Position numbers and translations under genes: made by a program. This document shows positions 1-7,310 of a stretch of DNA of 14,905 bases, piece after piece; positions within the stretch are counted from its first letter, which is position 1; every line of letters starts with the position of its first letter. Origin of the DNA: JAIPJO01 sp035269015 (GTDB lineage: Bacteria; Patescibacteriota; Patescibacteriia; Patescibacteriales; UBA12465); assembly GCA_035269015.1 (NCBI GenBank), contig DATFJU010000004.1:1-14905 (forward strand), read 5' to 3'. The notes below the pieces were generated by a model, which made no database searches, was not told where the DNA came from, and saw only the letters and a program-made list of their open reading frames with translations.

Positions 1-448
1 TTTTCAGTTCTAAATTAGCATCAAATTCAGAGCTAAATAAGTCTAAACCTGCTCCAAATATTTTAGGTTCAATGGTAATAATCATTTCATCGATCAGTTT
101 GTTTTTTAGAAATAAGCTGTTTAAATTAGCGCCGCCACACAATAGTGCCTTTTTATAACCCATTTCTTCTAGTTCTTTTAAAACTTCTTTAGGTTCTCCT
201 TGTACATATTTTAAATCACCTTCTTGCATTGGGTTTTTGGTTCTAGAAAATACTACGTTAAGTCTACCTGGAAGTGGTCCAGGAAAGGTTTTGTATGTAT
301 TTTCTCCTACCATAAAGACACCAAATTCTTTAGAAACTTTTTTAAAGATTTTTTTGTCTTCAGGGCTAGTCCAATTAGCAAAGTGGGAGCTGTTTTTGGC
401 TATTTTACCATCCAAGGTAATTGCCATCATTAATGTTATTGATATCAT
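1..448 (-). CDS. Dihydrofolate reductase/RibD C-terminal-like reductase (3' end outside window)
   Basis: NADPH-dependent reductase of the RibD_C/DHFR superfamily. Its probable job here is to regenerate tetrahydrofolate from the dihydrofolate made by the adjacent ThyA; substrate choice is inferred from context only. The reading frame is open from the ATG at 448 to the window edge, giving 149 residues without a stop; the C-terminus is missing. Family motifs are visible: N-terminal MAITLDGKIA (8-17), VGENTY (47-52, the usual GR-TYE cofactor region), FSRTK (67-71) and CGGANLNSLFL (104-114), followed by a KLIDEM segment. These fit the RibD C-terminal branch better than classical FolA. The ATG lies 1 nt after the thyA stop, so translation is probably coupled; no Shine-Dalgarno is seen. 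Alternatives are a pyrimidine reductase of riboflavin synthesis, less likely beside thyA, or another reductase of the superfamily. Confidence 0.85.
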   Translation of the reverse strand, partial: MISITLMMAITLDGKIAKNSSHFANWTSPEDKKIFKKVSKEFGVFMVGENTYKTFPGPLPGRLNVVFSRTKNPMQEGDLKYVQGEPKEVLKELEEMGYKKALLCGGANLNSLFLKNKLIDEMIITIEPKIFGAGLDLFSSEFDANLELK

Positions 449-449
449 A

Positions 450-1262
450 TTATATAGAAATAGGTGCTTTAATTCCTGGTTCAGGGTCGTAGTTAATTAA
501 CTCGAAATCTTCAAATTTAAAATCAAAGATATCCTTAACTTCAGGATTTATTTTCATTTGCGGTAATTCTTTAGGTGTTCTTTGTAGTTGAGTATTTACT
601 TGTTCCATGTGATTTTTGTAGATATGAAGATCTCCAAAAGTGTGAACAAATTCTCCAAGTTCTTTACCAGTAGTTTGAGCTAACATCATGGTAAGTAAAG
701 CATAGGAAGCAATATTGAAAGGTACTCCTAAGAATATATCTGCACTTCTTTGGTATAATTGACAAGATAATTTGTTGTTAGCAACATAAAATTGGAAAAT
801 AGTGTGACATGGTGGTGGAGCAGTTTTTTTGCTGTTAATTAAAGTTTGCAAATCAGCTACATTCCAACCACTAACTATTATTCTTCTAGAATTAGGATTA
901 TTTCTAAGCATGTCTTGTACTTGTTTAATTTGATTAATTTTAGTACCATCTTTTCCTTCCCAAGCTGTCCATTGTTTACCATATATTGGCCCTAGGTCTC
1001 CATTTTCATCAGCCCATTCGTCCCAAATACTAACTTTATTATCATTTAAATATTTAATATTTGTGTCACCACTTAAAAACCATAACAATTCATGGATAAT
1101 TGAGCGCAAATGAACTTTTTTAGTTGTAAGTAAAGGGAAGCCTTTACTTAAGTCATATCTAGTTTGTCTACCAAAAACGCTAGTAGTACCAGTGCCAGTT
1201 CTGTCATCTTTAACAGTACCATTTTCTAAAACGTCCTGGAGTAGATTGAGATATTGTTTCAT
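450..1262 (-). CDS. thyA: Thymidylate synthase
   Basis: Cytosolic ThyA converts dUMP and methylene-tetrahydrofolate to dTMP and dihydrofolate. At 270 residues it is close to the E. coli enzyme (264). Visible landmarks are the phosphate-binding Arg21 in DDRTGTG, the Arg126-Arg127 pair (NSRRIIVSGWN), the catalytic Cys152 in APPPCHTIFQFYV, QRSADIFLGVPFNIASY (171-187) with the dUMP-binding Asn183, His213/Tyr215 in DLHIYKNH, and the C-terminal GIKAPISI that closes over the active site. The gene is second in the dcd-thyA-reductase operon, 29 nt after dcd and 1 nt before the reductase. It is the only gene in the window with a recognisable Shine-Dalgarno-like motif: TAAGG (plus-strand 1272-1276), 9 nt before the ATG. 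All key residues are intact, so it should be active. Confidence 0.98.
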   Translation of the reverse strand: MKQYLNLLQDVLENGTVKDDRTGTGTTSVFGRQTRYDLSKGFPLLTTKKVHLRSIIHELLWFLSGDTNIKYLNDNKVSIWDEWADENGDLGPIYGKQWTAWEGKDGTKINQIKQVQDMLRNNPNSRRIIVSGWNVADLQTLINSKKTAPPPCHTIFQFYVANNKLSCQLYQRSADIFLGVPFNIASYALLTMMLAQTTGKELGEFVHTFGDLHIYKNHMEQVNTQLQRTPKELPQMKINPEVKDIFDFKFEDFELINYDPEPGIKAPISI

Positions 1263-1291
1263 ATGATTAGGCCTTAGTTTATATATTAAAG

Positions 1292-1861
1292 TTATTTTTT
1301 ATCAAAGTTTTTATACATTTGTGAAGCTCTGGGTTTTTGGTCTCTATAATATTTACTATTTAACCCTTTAGAGCCATAGGGTTTTTCACAAGGTGATGAC
1401 AAATATTCAAAGGCCATCTGTCCTATTTTCATGTTGTAGTATAGTTTAATTGGAAGTGGTCCAGCATTGAAGAGTTCTAAGGTCATTTTCAAAGAGTTGC
1501 CTGGGTCAAGATAACCAGCAGTAGTGTGAATTATTAGCCCTAGTCTTCCTAAAGAGCTTTTACCTTCAAGTCTTCCTACTAGTTTATCTGAAACTCCTGT
1601 TTCTTCTAAGATAAGGCCTAGAGCAAATTGTTGAGGCTGCAAGATAAAGGGCTTATCTTCATCTATGACTTTTTCAGTCATGAGATTATCAGTTTTATTT
1701 TTAACGTCAATAACGCAATTATCAATAGTATTAAATATTAAAAACTCTTTATCTAAGTGTAAATCAACACTAGCAGGTTGCACCATTTCTTCTTGAAAGG
1801 GGTTAATAATTATATGACCAGATTTTACTTCTTTTTTAATATCTTTATCTGACAGCACCAT
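1292..1861 (-). CDS. dcd: dCTP deaminase, probably the bifunctional deaminase/dUTPase type
   Basis: Homotrimeric cytosolic enzyme that deaminates dCTP. The bifunctional subtype also hydrolyses dUTP to dUMP, the substrate of the downstream ThyA. The 189-residue length and motifs match the family: VQPASVDLHLD (27-37), RLEGKSSLGRLG (97-108), HTTAGYLDPG (112-121), catalytic Glu129 in TLELFNAG, MKIGQM (144-149) and a C-terminal PYGS..KYYRDQ stretch. The Ala115-Gly116 after the second Thr and the PYGSKGLNSKY tail resemble the Mycobacterium tuberculosis bifunctional enzyme from memory, rather than E. coli Dcd, which has His after that Ala. The usual Gly-Phe/Trp-Ser-Gly after DPG reads Asn-Ser-Leu here. 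First gene of the operon; its promoter is listed separately. Dcd identity is certain; bifunctionality is inferred. Confidence 0.95.
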   Translation of the reverse strand: MVLSDKDIKKEVKSGHIIINPFQEEMVQPASVDLHLDKEFLIFNTIDNCVIDVKNKTDNLMTEKVIDEDKPFILQPQQFALGLILEETGVSDKLVGRLEGKSSLGRLGLIIHTTAGYLDPGNSLKMTLELFNAGPLPIKLYYNMKIGQMAFEYLSSPCEKPYGSKGLNSKYYRDQKPRASQMYKNFDKK

Positions 1862-1899
1862 ACTTTTAAATATATTATTATCTTAATTAGTACATTTTT

Positions 1900-1928
1900 A
1901 TATTATCAGAACTATATATTTAATTCAA
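1900..1928 (-). promoter_or_regulatory. Promoter of the dcd-thyA-reductase operon
   Basis: On the minus strand TTGAAT (1923-1928) lies 17 nt before TAATAT (1900-1905), and TGA immediately precedes the -10 as an extended -10. Predicted transcription start is near 1893, leaving a leader of about 30 nt before the dcd ATG at 1861. Pattern match only. Confidence 0.65.
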
Positions 1929-1959
1929 CTATTTTTTTAATATTTATATCATCATTCTC

Positions 1960-1988
1960 TTGTTTTTTATGTTTTTAATTTGTATGAT
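1960..1988 (+). promoter_or_regulatory. Promoter of the DUF167-glycosyltransferase-galU operon, possibly leaderless
   Basis: TTGTTT (1960-1965) lies 17 nt before TATGAT (1983-1988). Only 8 nt separate the -10 from the ATG at 1997, so transcription would start at or within about 2 nt of the start codon. The -35 is weak (3 of 6 matches). The promoter shares the 135-bp divergent gap with the dcd promoter. Confidence 0.45.
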
Positions 1989-1996
1989 ATAGATAT

Positions 1997-2272
1997 ATGA
2001 ATAATGTGATTAATAAATATAAAAAGACTTTAGAAAGTGAGGGGGAGGTACTAGTTGATTGCAGGTTATCACCTCAGGCTAAAAACAGTGAGATTAAAGA
2101 AATTATGAGCGATGGAGCTTTAAAGATTAGAGTTACTAGTGTTCCAGAAAAGGGTAAGGCTAATTTAGAATTAAGACATATTTTATCTAAACAGTTCAAA
2201 GTGCCTTTAAATAATGTTTCTATTATTAAAGGTCATATGAGTAAGTTTAAAAGAGTAAGCATTAGCAAATAA
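1997..2272 (+). CDS. DUF167 (YggU) family protein
   Basis: Small soluble protein of the DUF167/YggU family, whose biochemical role is not established. Its 91 residues carry the family pattern: RLSPQAKNSEI (23-33), LKIRVTSVPEKGKAN (42-56), and a C-terminal VSIIKGHMSKFKRVSI (74-89) with the conserved Gly and basic residues. It is the first gene of a plus-strand run of five. The ATG of the next gene begins 1 nt after this stop, so the two are probably translationally coupled. The start at 1997 is the only upstream ATG in frame after the promoter-like TATGAT, and no Shine-Dalgarno precedes it. Link to the glycosyltransferases is positional only. Confidence 0.9.
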   Translation: MNNVINKYKKTLESEGEVLVDCRLSPQAKNSEIKEIMSDGALKIRVTSVPEKGKANLELRHILSKQFKVPLNNVSIIKGHMSKFKRVSISK

Positions 2273-2273
2273 T

Positions 2274-3134
2274 ATGGATATATCAATAATAATAGTTTCT
2301 TGGAATGTGAAAGATAAGTTAAGGGAAAATATTAAATCTATTTATCAAAGTATAGGTGATTTTAGTTTTGAAATTATTGTAGCAGATAATGATTCATCAG
2401 ATGATAGTGCTAATATGGTTAAGCATACTTTTCCAGATGTAAGTTTAATTAGAAATAAAGATAATTTAGGCTTTGCTAAAGCTTGTAATCAAGGAATAAC
2501 TAGAGCTCAAGGTAAATATATATTACTACTAAACCCTGATATGAAATTAGAAAGAGGTACCTTAAATAATTTTATTATTTGGCTAAAAAATAATCCTCAA
2601 GCTGATATAGCTAGTTGCAAATTAGTTGATGAAAAAGGAAATATTGTTAGGCACGTTCGTAGGTTCCCTAGGTTTTGTGATCAACTGGCTATTGTTTTAA
2701 AGTTGCCCCATTTATTATCTAGGGTTTTAAATAAATATCTTAGAAAAGACTTTGATTACAACCAGAGCTCTAAAGTAGATTCAGTGCGTGGAGCCTTCTT
2801 TGCTATTAAAAAAGATTCTTTTAAAAATAATTTACTAGATGAAAGATATTTTCTTTGGTTTGAAGAAGTTGATTTTTGTAAATACGCTAGCTCAATTGGG
2901 AAAGAGGTTTGGTATACTAATAAAGCCAGTGCTATAGATTTAGTAGGAAAAAGTTTTTCACAGCTTAAAACTTATCAAACTCAAAAGTATTTCTCTGACT
3001 CTATGCTTAAATACTTTAAAAAGTGGCATCCATACTGGCAGTATTTTATCCTCTTTCTATCTTGGCAGTTAGTACTATTTTTTACTTGGCTTTTTAAGGG
3101 AAATTTAAATAAAAAAAGAAAGCAAAGAACTTAG
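2274..3134 (+). CDS. GT2 family glycosyltransferase (WbbL-like) with C-terminal membrane segment
   Basis: Inverting GT-A-fold sugar transferase, probably acting at the inner face of the membrane on a lipid-linked or surface glycan. The nucleotide-sugar fold is clear: DISIIIVSWN (2-11), ADNDSSDDS (37-45), NLGFAKACNQG (64-74), the metal-binding LLLNPDM (84-90) and the acceptor-side FLWFEEVDFCK (193-203) with EEVD at 197-200. A hydrophobic segment at about 257-275 followed by a Lys/Arg-rich tail suggests a C-terminal membrane anchor. Near residue 222 the family normally has His in an IHxxGxS-like motif; here it reads IDLVGKS, with Asp (codon GAT). First of three tandem GT2 genes, 1 nt after the DUF167 stop and 27 nt before the next. 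Donor and acceptor cannot be told from sequence. Confidence 0.92.
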   Translation: MDISIIIVSWNVKDKLRENIKSIYQSIGDFSFEIIVADNDSSDDSANMVKHTFPDVSLIRNKDNLGFAKACNQGITRAQGKYILLLNPDMKLERGTLNNFIIWLKNNPQADIASCKLVDEKGNIVRHVRRFPRFCDQLAIVLKLPHLLSRVLNKYLRKDFDYNQSSKVDSVRGAFFAIKKDSFKNNLLDERYFLWFEEVDFCKYASSIGKEVWYTNKASAIDLVGKSFSQLKTYQTQKYFSDSMLKYFKKWHPYWQYFILFLSWQLVLFFTWLFKGNLNKKRKQRT

Positions 3135-3161
3135 TTTATATATAAGTATTAAATATAAGTT

Positions 3162-4220
3162 ATGAATAAGAAAGTAGGAATAGTCCTAGTAAATTATAAA
3201 GATTATGCCAAAAAGTATTTAGAAGAAGCTTGGCAGTCTTTAATGTTGCAAGATTATCCTAAAGATAAATATTATATTTATATTGTTGATAACGCTTCTA
3301 GTCAGGAGAGCTTTTCTTATTTATCAAATAATTATTCAGAAGCTAAGATTTTAAGCAGGGAAGATGGAAATTATGCAGCTGCTAATAATTTAGGAGCTAA
3401 TACTGCTATTAGTGATGGCTGTGATTACATTGTGATTTGTAACATGGACACTGTCTTTGAAAAAGATTGGTTAAAAGAATTAGTTGTTAGTGCTGATAAC
3501 AATAAAGAAGCAGGAATTATTCAATCTAAAATATTATTGTATGATAAAGAGAATAAAGATAGTAAAAAGATTAATACTTTAGGTAATAATTTACATTTTC
3601 TAGGATTTGGTCTGGTGAGTAGTTATGGTGAGGATGATGAAAAGATAAGTGATTATAATAATAAGTTTACTTATGCTTCAGGTTGTTCTTTACTTATTAA
3701 AAAAGAAGTCTTTGAAAAGATAGGAGGATATAATGAAGAGTTCTATATGTATCACGATGATGTAGAGCTTAGCTTAAAGGCTAGACTTTTAGGCTATGAT
3801 ATAATTTTAGCTCCAAAATCTGTGCTGTATCATAAGTATGAGTTTTCTAGAAGTATCAGGATGTTATATTATATGGAAAGAAATAGATTGTTGACATTGT
3901 TTTTATTTTATAATACTAGAACATTAGCCCTAATTGCTCTAGCTATAATAATAAGTGAATTGGGATTACTTATATATTCCTTATTCAATTCTTGGTTAGT
4001 AACTAAACTAAAAGTATATAAATATTTCTTTTCTTTTAAAAATATTGCTACAATAAGAAGAGAAAGAAAGAAGATTAAGAGTTTAAAGAAGATAAGTGAT
4101 AAGGAGTTGTTTAGTTTTGTTAGTGCTAACTTAGAGTTTGGAGCTAAGCCTAGTTTAGTGCTAAAATTATTTAATCCTCTTATTGTTTGCTACTATAAAT
4201 TTGTTAAAAGATTACTATAA
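3162..4220 (+). CDS. GT2 family glycosyltransferase with C-terminal membrane region
   Basis: Sugar transferase of the GT2 family, 352 residues, longer than its neighbours because of a C-terminal extension. Motifs: VGIVLVNYKDY (5-15), YIVDNASSQ (40-48), NYAAANNLGA (70-79), the DXD-equivalent VICNMDT (91-97), ASGCSLLIKKEVF (172-184), YMYHDDVELSLKARLLGY (195-212), and the conserved late His in VLYHKYEFSRS. An ARG/Met-rich YYMERNRLL stretch leads into hydrophobic segments at about 243-275, suggesting membrane attachment. A basic cytosolic tail and a second weakly hydrophobic stretch near the end follow. It appears to belong to a different GT2 subgroup from the genes on either side. The next gene's ATG follows the stop by 2 nt. 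Probable role is assembly of an exopolysaccharide or glycoprotein glycan; substrate unknown. Confidence 0.92.
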   Translation: MNKKVGIVLVNYKDYAKKYLEEAWQSLMLQDYPKDKYYIYIVDNASSQESFSYLSNNYSEAKILSREDGNYAAANNLGANTAISDGCDYIVICNMDTVFEKDWLKELVVSADNNKEAGIIQSKILLYDKENKDSKKINTLGNNLHFLGFGLVSSYGEDDEKISDYNNKFTYASGCSLLIKKEVFEKIGGYNEEFYMYHDDVELSLKARLLGYDIILAPKSVLYHKYEFSRSIRMLYYMERNRLLTLFLFYNTRTLALIALAIIISELGLLIYSLFNSWLVTKLKVYKYFFSFKNIATIRRERKKIKSLKKISDKELFSFVSANLEFGAKPSLVLKLFNPLIVCYYKFVKRLL

Positions 4221-4222
4221 AT

Positions 4223-5014
4223 ATGGATTTAAGTATTATTATTGTTAACTACAATAGCGCCCTTAAGACTTTAAGTTTGTTAGAGTCTATTTTTAAGGCT
4301 GACATGCAAGGCATTGATTATGAAATTATAGTTATTGATAATAATTCAAAAGAAAATATTGCTAGTACTTTAAAGCAAAAATATCCAGAAGTAATTTTTA
4401 TCTCTAGTTTTCAAAATAAAGGTATGGGAGGGGGTAACAACATGGGAATTAGACAAGCTCGTGGAGAATTTTATTTAATACTTAACCCAGATACTTTAGT
4501 AGGTAAAGATACAATTAAAATAATGCTTAATTATATTAGACAGAATACTGAAGTAGCTGTGGTAGGACCAAAACTTTTAAATCCAGATAGAAGTTTACAA
4601 TATTCTTGTGCTAAATTCCCTAAATTCTATACCCCTATTATTAGACGTACTTTCTTAGCTAAGTTTTTTAAAAAGCATATTAATTGGTTTTTAATGAAAG
4701 ACTTTAATCATAATGAGATTAGAGAAGTGGATTGGTTAATGGGTTCATGTTTAATGATTAGAAAGTCCAGTGATTTAAAATTTGATGAAAGGTATTTTAT
4801 GTACTTTGAAGATATTGATTTATGTCGATTTGCTTGGCATAGTGGTTATAAGGTAATATATAATCCTAAAGCTAAGTTAATTCATGATCACCAAAGAGAA
4901 AGCGCTCAAGGGGCTTGGTATTTAGCTCTTTTTTTTAATAAGGTTGCTAGAGAACATGTTAAGTCTTGGTTAAAATATTTCTATAAATGGAATAATATAA
5001 AAATTAAAAATTAA
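4223..5014 (+). CDS. GT2 family glycosyltransferase (WbbL/rhamnosyltransferase-like)
   Basis: 263-residue GT2 enzyme with the full canonical motif set: DLSIIIVNYNS (2-12), IVIDNNSKEN (36-45), NKGMGGGNNMGIRQARG (65-81), LILNPDT (85-91) as the metal-binding DXD equivalent, VVGPKLLNPD (113-122), DWLMGSCLMIRK (170-181), YFMYFEDIDLCR (191-202) and a late conserved His-Asp-His (IHDHQRES). It lacks the strong C-terminal membrane segment of the other two. Overall architecture is closest to the first glycosyltransferase of the run, so those two may be paralogues. It sits 2 nt after the previous stop and 4 nt before galU, which makes UDP-glucose, a plausible donor or donor precursor for this pathway. 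Rhamnosyltransferase annotation is common for this family but not demonstrable here. Confidence 0.93.
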   Translation: MDLSIIIVNYNSALKTLSLLESIFKADMQGIDYEIIVIDNNSKENIASTLKQKYPEVIFISSFQNKGMGGGNNMGIRQARGEFYLILNPDTLVGKDTIKIMLNYIRQNTEVAVVGPKLLNPDRSLQYSCAKFPKFYTPIIRRTFLAKFFKKHINWFLMKDFNHNEIREVDWLMGSCLMIRKSSDLKFDERYFMYFEDIDLCRFAWHSGYKVIYNPKAKLIHDHQRESAQGAWYLALFFNKVAREHVKSWLKYFYKWNNIKIKN

Positions 5015-5018
5015 AACT

Positions 5019-5897
5019 ATGATAAAGAAAGTAAAGAAAGCTGTATTTCCTGTTGCAGGTTTTGGAACTAGATTTTTGCCGGCTACTAAAGCTCAGCCTA
5101 AAGAAATGTTGCCTGTGGTAGATAAACCAGCTATTCAATATTTAGCAGAAGATGCTGTTAAAGCTGGTATTGAAGAAATAATATTTGTAACTGGACGTGG
5201 TAAGCACGCTATCGAAGATCACTTTGATAAATCATTTGAGCTAGAAACTCGTTTAGTAGAGAAAAATAAAACTGATTTAATTAAAAAAGTCAGAGATGTA
5301 GAAAGTTTAGCTAAGTTTTCTTATGTTAGACAAGCTTTGCCACTAGGAGATGGCCATGCAGTAAATTGTGCTAGCCATATAGTTGCAGATGAACCTGTTC
5401 TAGTTATGTTTGGTGATACCCTTTATGATGCTAAGGTTTCACCAGCGAAACAAGTTATAGATGTTTATGAAAAATATGGAGACCCTGTAATTGGATTAGC
5501 AGAAGTTGATCCCAGTGAAGTTAATAAGTTTGGCGTAATATCTGGTCAGGATTTAGGTGATGGTGTGTATGAAATAGATAAATTTGTGGAGAAACCAGAT
5601 CCTGAGGATGCTCCTTCTAATTTAGTGGCTGTAGGTATTTATGTTATTAATTGTGAGGTTTTTAAAACTTTAGAATCAATGAAAGATGGTAAGTCTGGGG
5701 AGATAAGATTAGCTGATGCTTTTGATATTATGTTGGCTAATAATAGACCTTTGTATGGTAAGAAGATAGAAGGTGAGTGGTTAGATACTGGCAATAAGTT
5801 TAACTTTATTAAAACCACCTTAAAACTAGGTATTAAAGATAAAGAAGTTGGTAAAGACTTAAAGGAGTTTATTAAAAGTATGGCTAAAGGCTTATAG
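5019..5897 (+). CDS. galU: UTP-glucose-1-phosphate uridylyltransferase
   Basis: Cytosolic enzyme that makes UDP-glucose and pyrophosphate from UTP and glucose-1-phosphate, supplying glycosyl donors for surface glycans. At 292 residues it matches bacterial GalU length. The nucleotidyltransferase signature AGFGTRFLPATKAQPKEM is at 13-30, with KPAIQY at 36-41. LGDGHAV (109-115) corresponds to the usual LGLGHAV; the metal-binding Asp133 is in FGDTLYD; KFVEKP (188-193) and SGEIRLADAF (226-235) are also present. It ends the five-gene plus-strand operon and is followed by a bidirectional hairpin terminator. Related thymidylyltransferases (RmlA) are the main alternative but lack the PATKA..PKEM pattern. 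No Shine-Dalgarno precedes the ATG, and the 4-nt gap suggests coupling to the upstream gene. Confidence 0.95.
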   Translation: MIKKVKKAVFPVAGFGTRFLPATKAQPKEMLPVVDKPAIQYLAEDAVKAGIEEIIFVTGRGKHAIEDHFDKSFELETRLVEKNKTDLIKKVRDVESLAKFSYVRQALPLGDGHAVNCASHIVADEPVLVMFGDTLYDAKVSPAKQVIDVYEKYGDPVIGLAEVDPSEVNKFGVISGQDLGDGVYEIDKFVEKPDPEDAPSNLVAVGIYVINCEVFKTLESMKDGKSGEIRLADAFDIMLANNRPLYGKKIEGEWLDTGNKFNFIKTTLKLGIKDKEVGKDLKEFIKSMAKGL

Positions 5898-5939
5898 AGC
5901 CTTCTTTCAATACGATTTATTATTTAAATAGATATTTAT

Positions 5940-5970
5940 ATAAAACCGCTTAATCTATAAGCGGTTTTAT
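5940..5970. terminator. Bidirectional hairpin terminator between galU and the PEGA gene
   Basis: A perfect 13-bp stem (5940-5952 with 5958-5970) and a 5-nt loop, containing ACCGC/GCGGT flanked by A and T runs that serve as U-tracts in both directions. It lies 42 nt after the galU stop and its right arm contains the PEGA gene's TAA stop (5967-5969), so it can end both convergent transcripts. Confidence 0.88.
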
Positions 5971-7307
5971 TGCACTTTCATTTTGTATAAGCCTGACTGT
6001 TGTCCAATTTTAGCACTGAAATATACAGTGTCATTTTTTTGATTTAAGAAGGGAGATTTAATTTCTTCTAGAGAGATTATTTTGGTAATAGTGTATTTTC
6101 TATTAGCCCAATCAATAGCATAAAGAGAAGAATTGCTACTGTAGAGAATGTATTGTTTACTACTGTGCCAGAGTAAACTGTTAATTTTGTGAGACACTCT
6201 GGTTATTAATTCTGATTCGTTGAGCCTGATGTCATACATGTAAAATTCTAAATCATTGTTATATAGAAGCTGATAATCACTAATCCAAATACCTTCTTTG
6301 AAGTTTTTAATTTTAGCTACTATATGTGCATAATTTAAGTTAGCATTTAATATGTAAAGAGTTTGGTGATTCTTTTCTAGTACATTTAAATATTCATTGT
6401 CAGGGTTTATGAATTGATAATTATTTGCTAGTGGTAAATCAATAGTGGCTTTTTTATTACTGTTAGTATCGGTTACTATAATTTGACTGCTGCTGTTGTC
6501 ATTAGTAATATAAGCAATCTTATCATCTTTTATAATAAAATCCTGACAAGTCTTTTCTGTTGTTACTAAAATATCATCTTTATTTTTTTCAATATTATAT
6601 TGTTTTATATCTTGTTTCTGTTGATAGTTTAAAATATCAGCTTCATTATTGCATTGTAAGTTATTTATCTCTCCTTTAATATTTTTACTGAAATAATTAA
6701 TGCTATTATTTTTTATATCAAATACTAAATTATCACTAATTATTTTTTTACTATCTTTAGACCAAGTGACATTTTTTATTTTTTCATCAATCTGGGCTAT
6801 TTGATTTTCAGTTTCTAAGTTAATAATAGTTTGGCTTTCACTTAAGTAAGCATATTTGAAATCTGGGCTTGGATAAATTTCTTGAAGATTTGAGTGATTT
6901 ATATTTAAGGGTAGGGTTTTTTTAAATAATGTAATATTATCTAAGTAGAGGAAAACTCCAGTTTTAATATTTATCTTCTTTTCCCAATCCCAATAGTCAT
7001 CTTGTCTTAAACTTAGTTTATATTCACCAGGTAATAGATTTCTTATCTTTACTGGTGTGGTGGTTTGTCCTTTTAGTTTGGCAGGATTAGTGAAAATATT
7101 TTTAGTACTTTTTTCCAAGAAAACTTTAACATTTTTAGGTTCAGTTTTTATTTCTAGAGTTCCAGTTTTAATTAATATTTTTTCAAACTGTAAAGGCCAA
7201 GTTAGATTAAATCTATAACCAGTAGCATAAAAAAAGGTAAATAAAGTTACCACAAGAAATAAGAATATGAAAATATAAAAAAGTCTGGCTCTTATTTTTG
7301 CATTCAT
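5967..7307 (-). CDS. Membrane-anchored PEGA-domain protein with beta-propeller-like C-terminus
   Basis: Probable envelope protein, 446 residues, exact function unknown. A short basic N-terminus (NAKIRAR) precedes one transmembrane helix at about 8-28, so the rest should lie outside the membrane. Residues about 48-130 form a PEGA-type beta domain: TGTLEIKTEPKNVKVFLE (48-65), a TTPVKIRNLLPGEYKLSL stretch (93-100 and on), and a KINIKTG strand. The remaining roughly 310 residues are strand-rich with repeated YPSPDFKYAYLS, WSKDSKKII and LLWHSSKQYILYS elements typical of WD40/TolB-like propeller blades. It starts 3 nt after the murA stop and is presumably co-transcribed with it, which fits a cell-wall or surface role. 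Its stop codon sits inside the terminator stem. The C-terminal region is Asn/Lys/Ile-rich and weakly conserved in appearance. Confidence 0.85.
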   Translation of the reverse strand: MNAKIRARLFYIFIFLFLVVTLFTFFYATGYRFNLTWPLQFEKILIKTGTLEIKTEPKNVKVFLEKSTKNIFTNPAKLKGQTTTPVKIRNLLPGEYKLSLRQDDYWDWEKKINIKTGVFLYLDNITLFKKTLPLNINHSNLQEIYPSPDFKYAYLSESQTIINLETENQIAQIDEKIKNVTWSKDSKKIISDNLVFDIKNNSINYFSKNIKGEINNLQCNNEADILNYQQKQDIKQYNIEKNKDDILVTTEKTCQDFIIKDDKIAYITNDNSSSQIIVTDTNSNKKATIDLPLANNYQFINPDNEYLNVLEKNHQTLYILNANLNYAHIVAKIKNFKEGIWISDYQLLYNNDLEFYMYDIRLNESELITRVSHKINSLLWHSSKQYILYSSNSSLYAIDWANRKYTITKIISLEEIKSPFLNQKNDTVYFSAKIGQQSGLYKMKVQ

Positions 7308-7310
7308 ATA

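Noticed and set aside
224..500. Two overlapping plus-strand open frames near the left edge
   Set aside because: They are antisense to the RibD_C-like reductase and the thyA end, both of which have clear family motifs.
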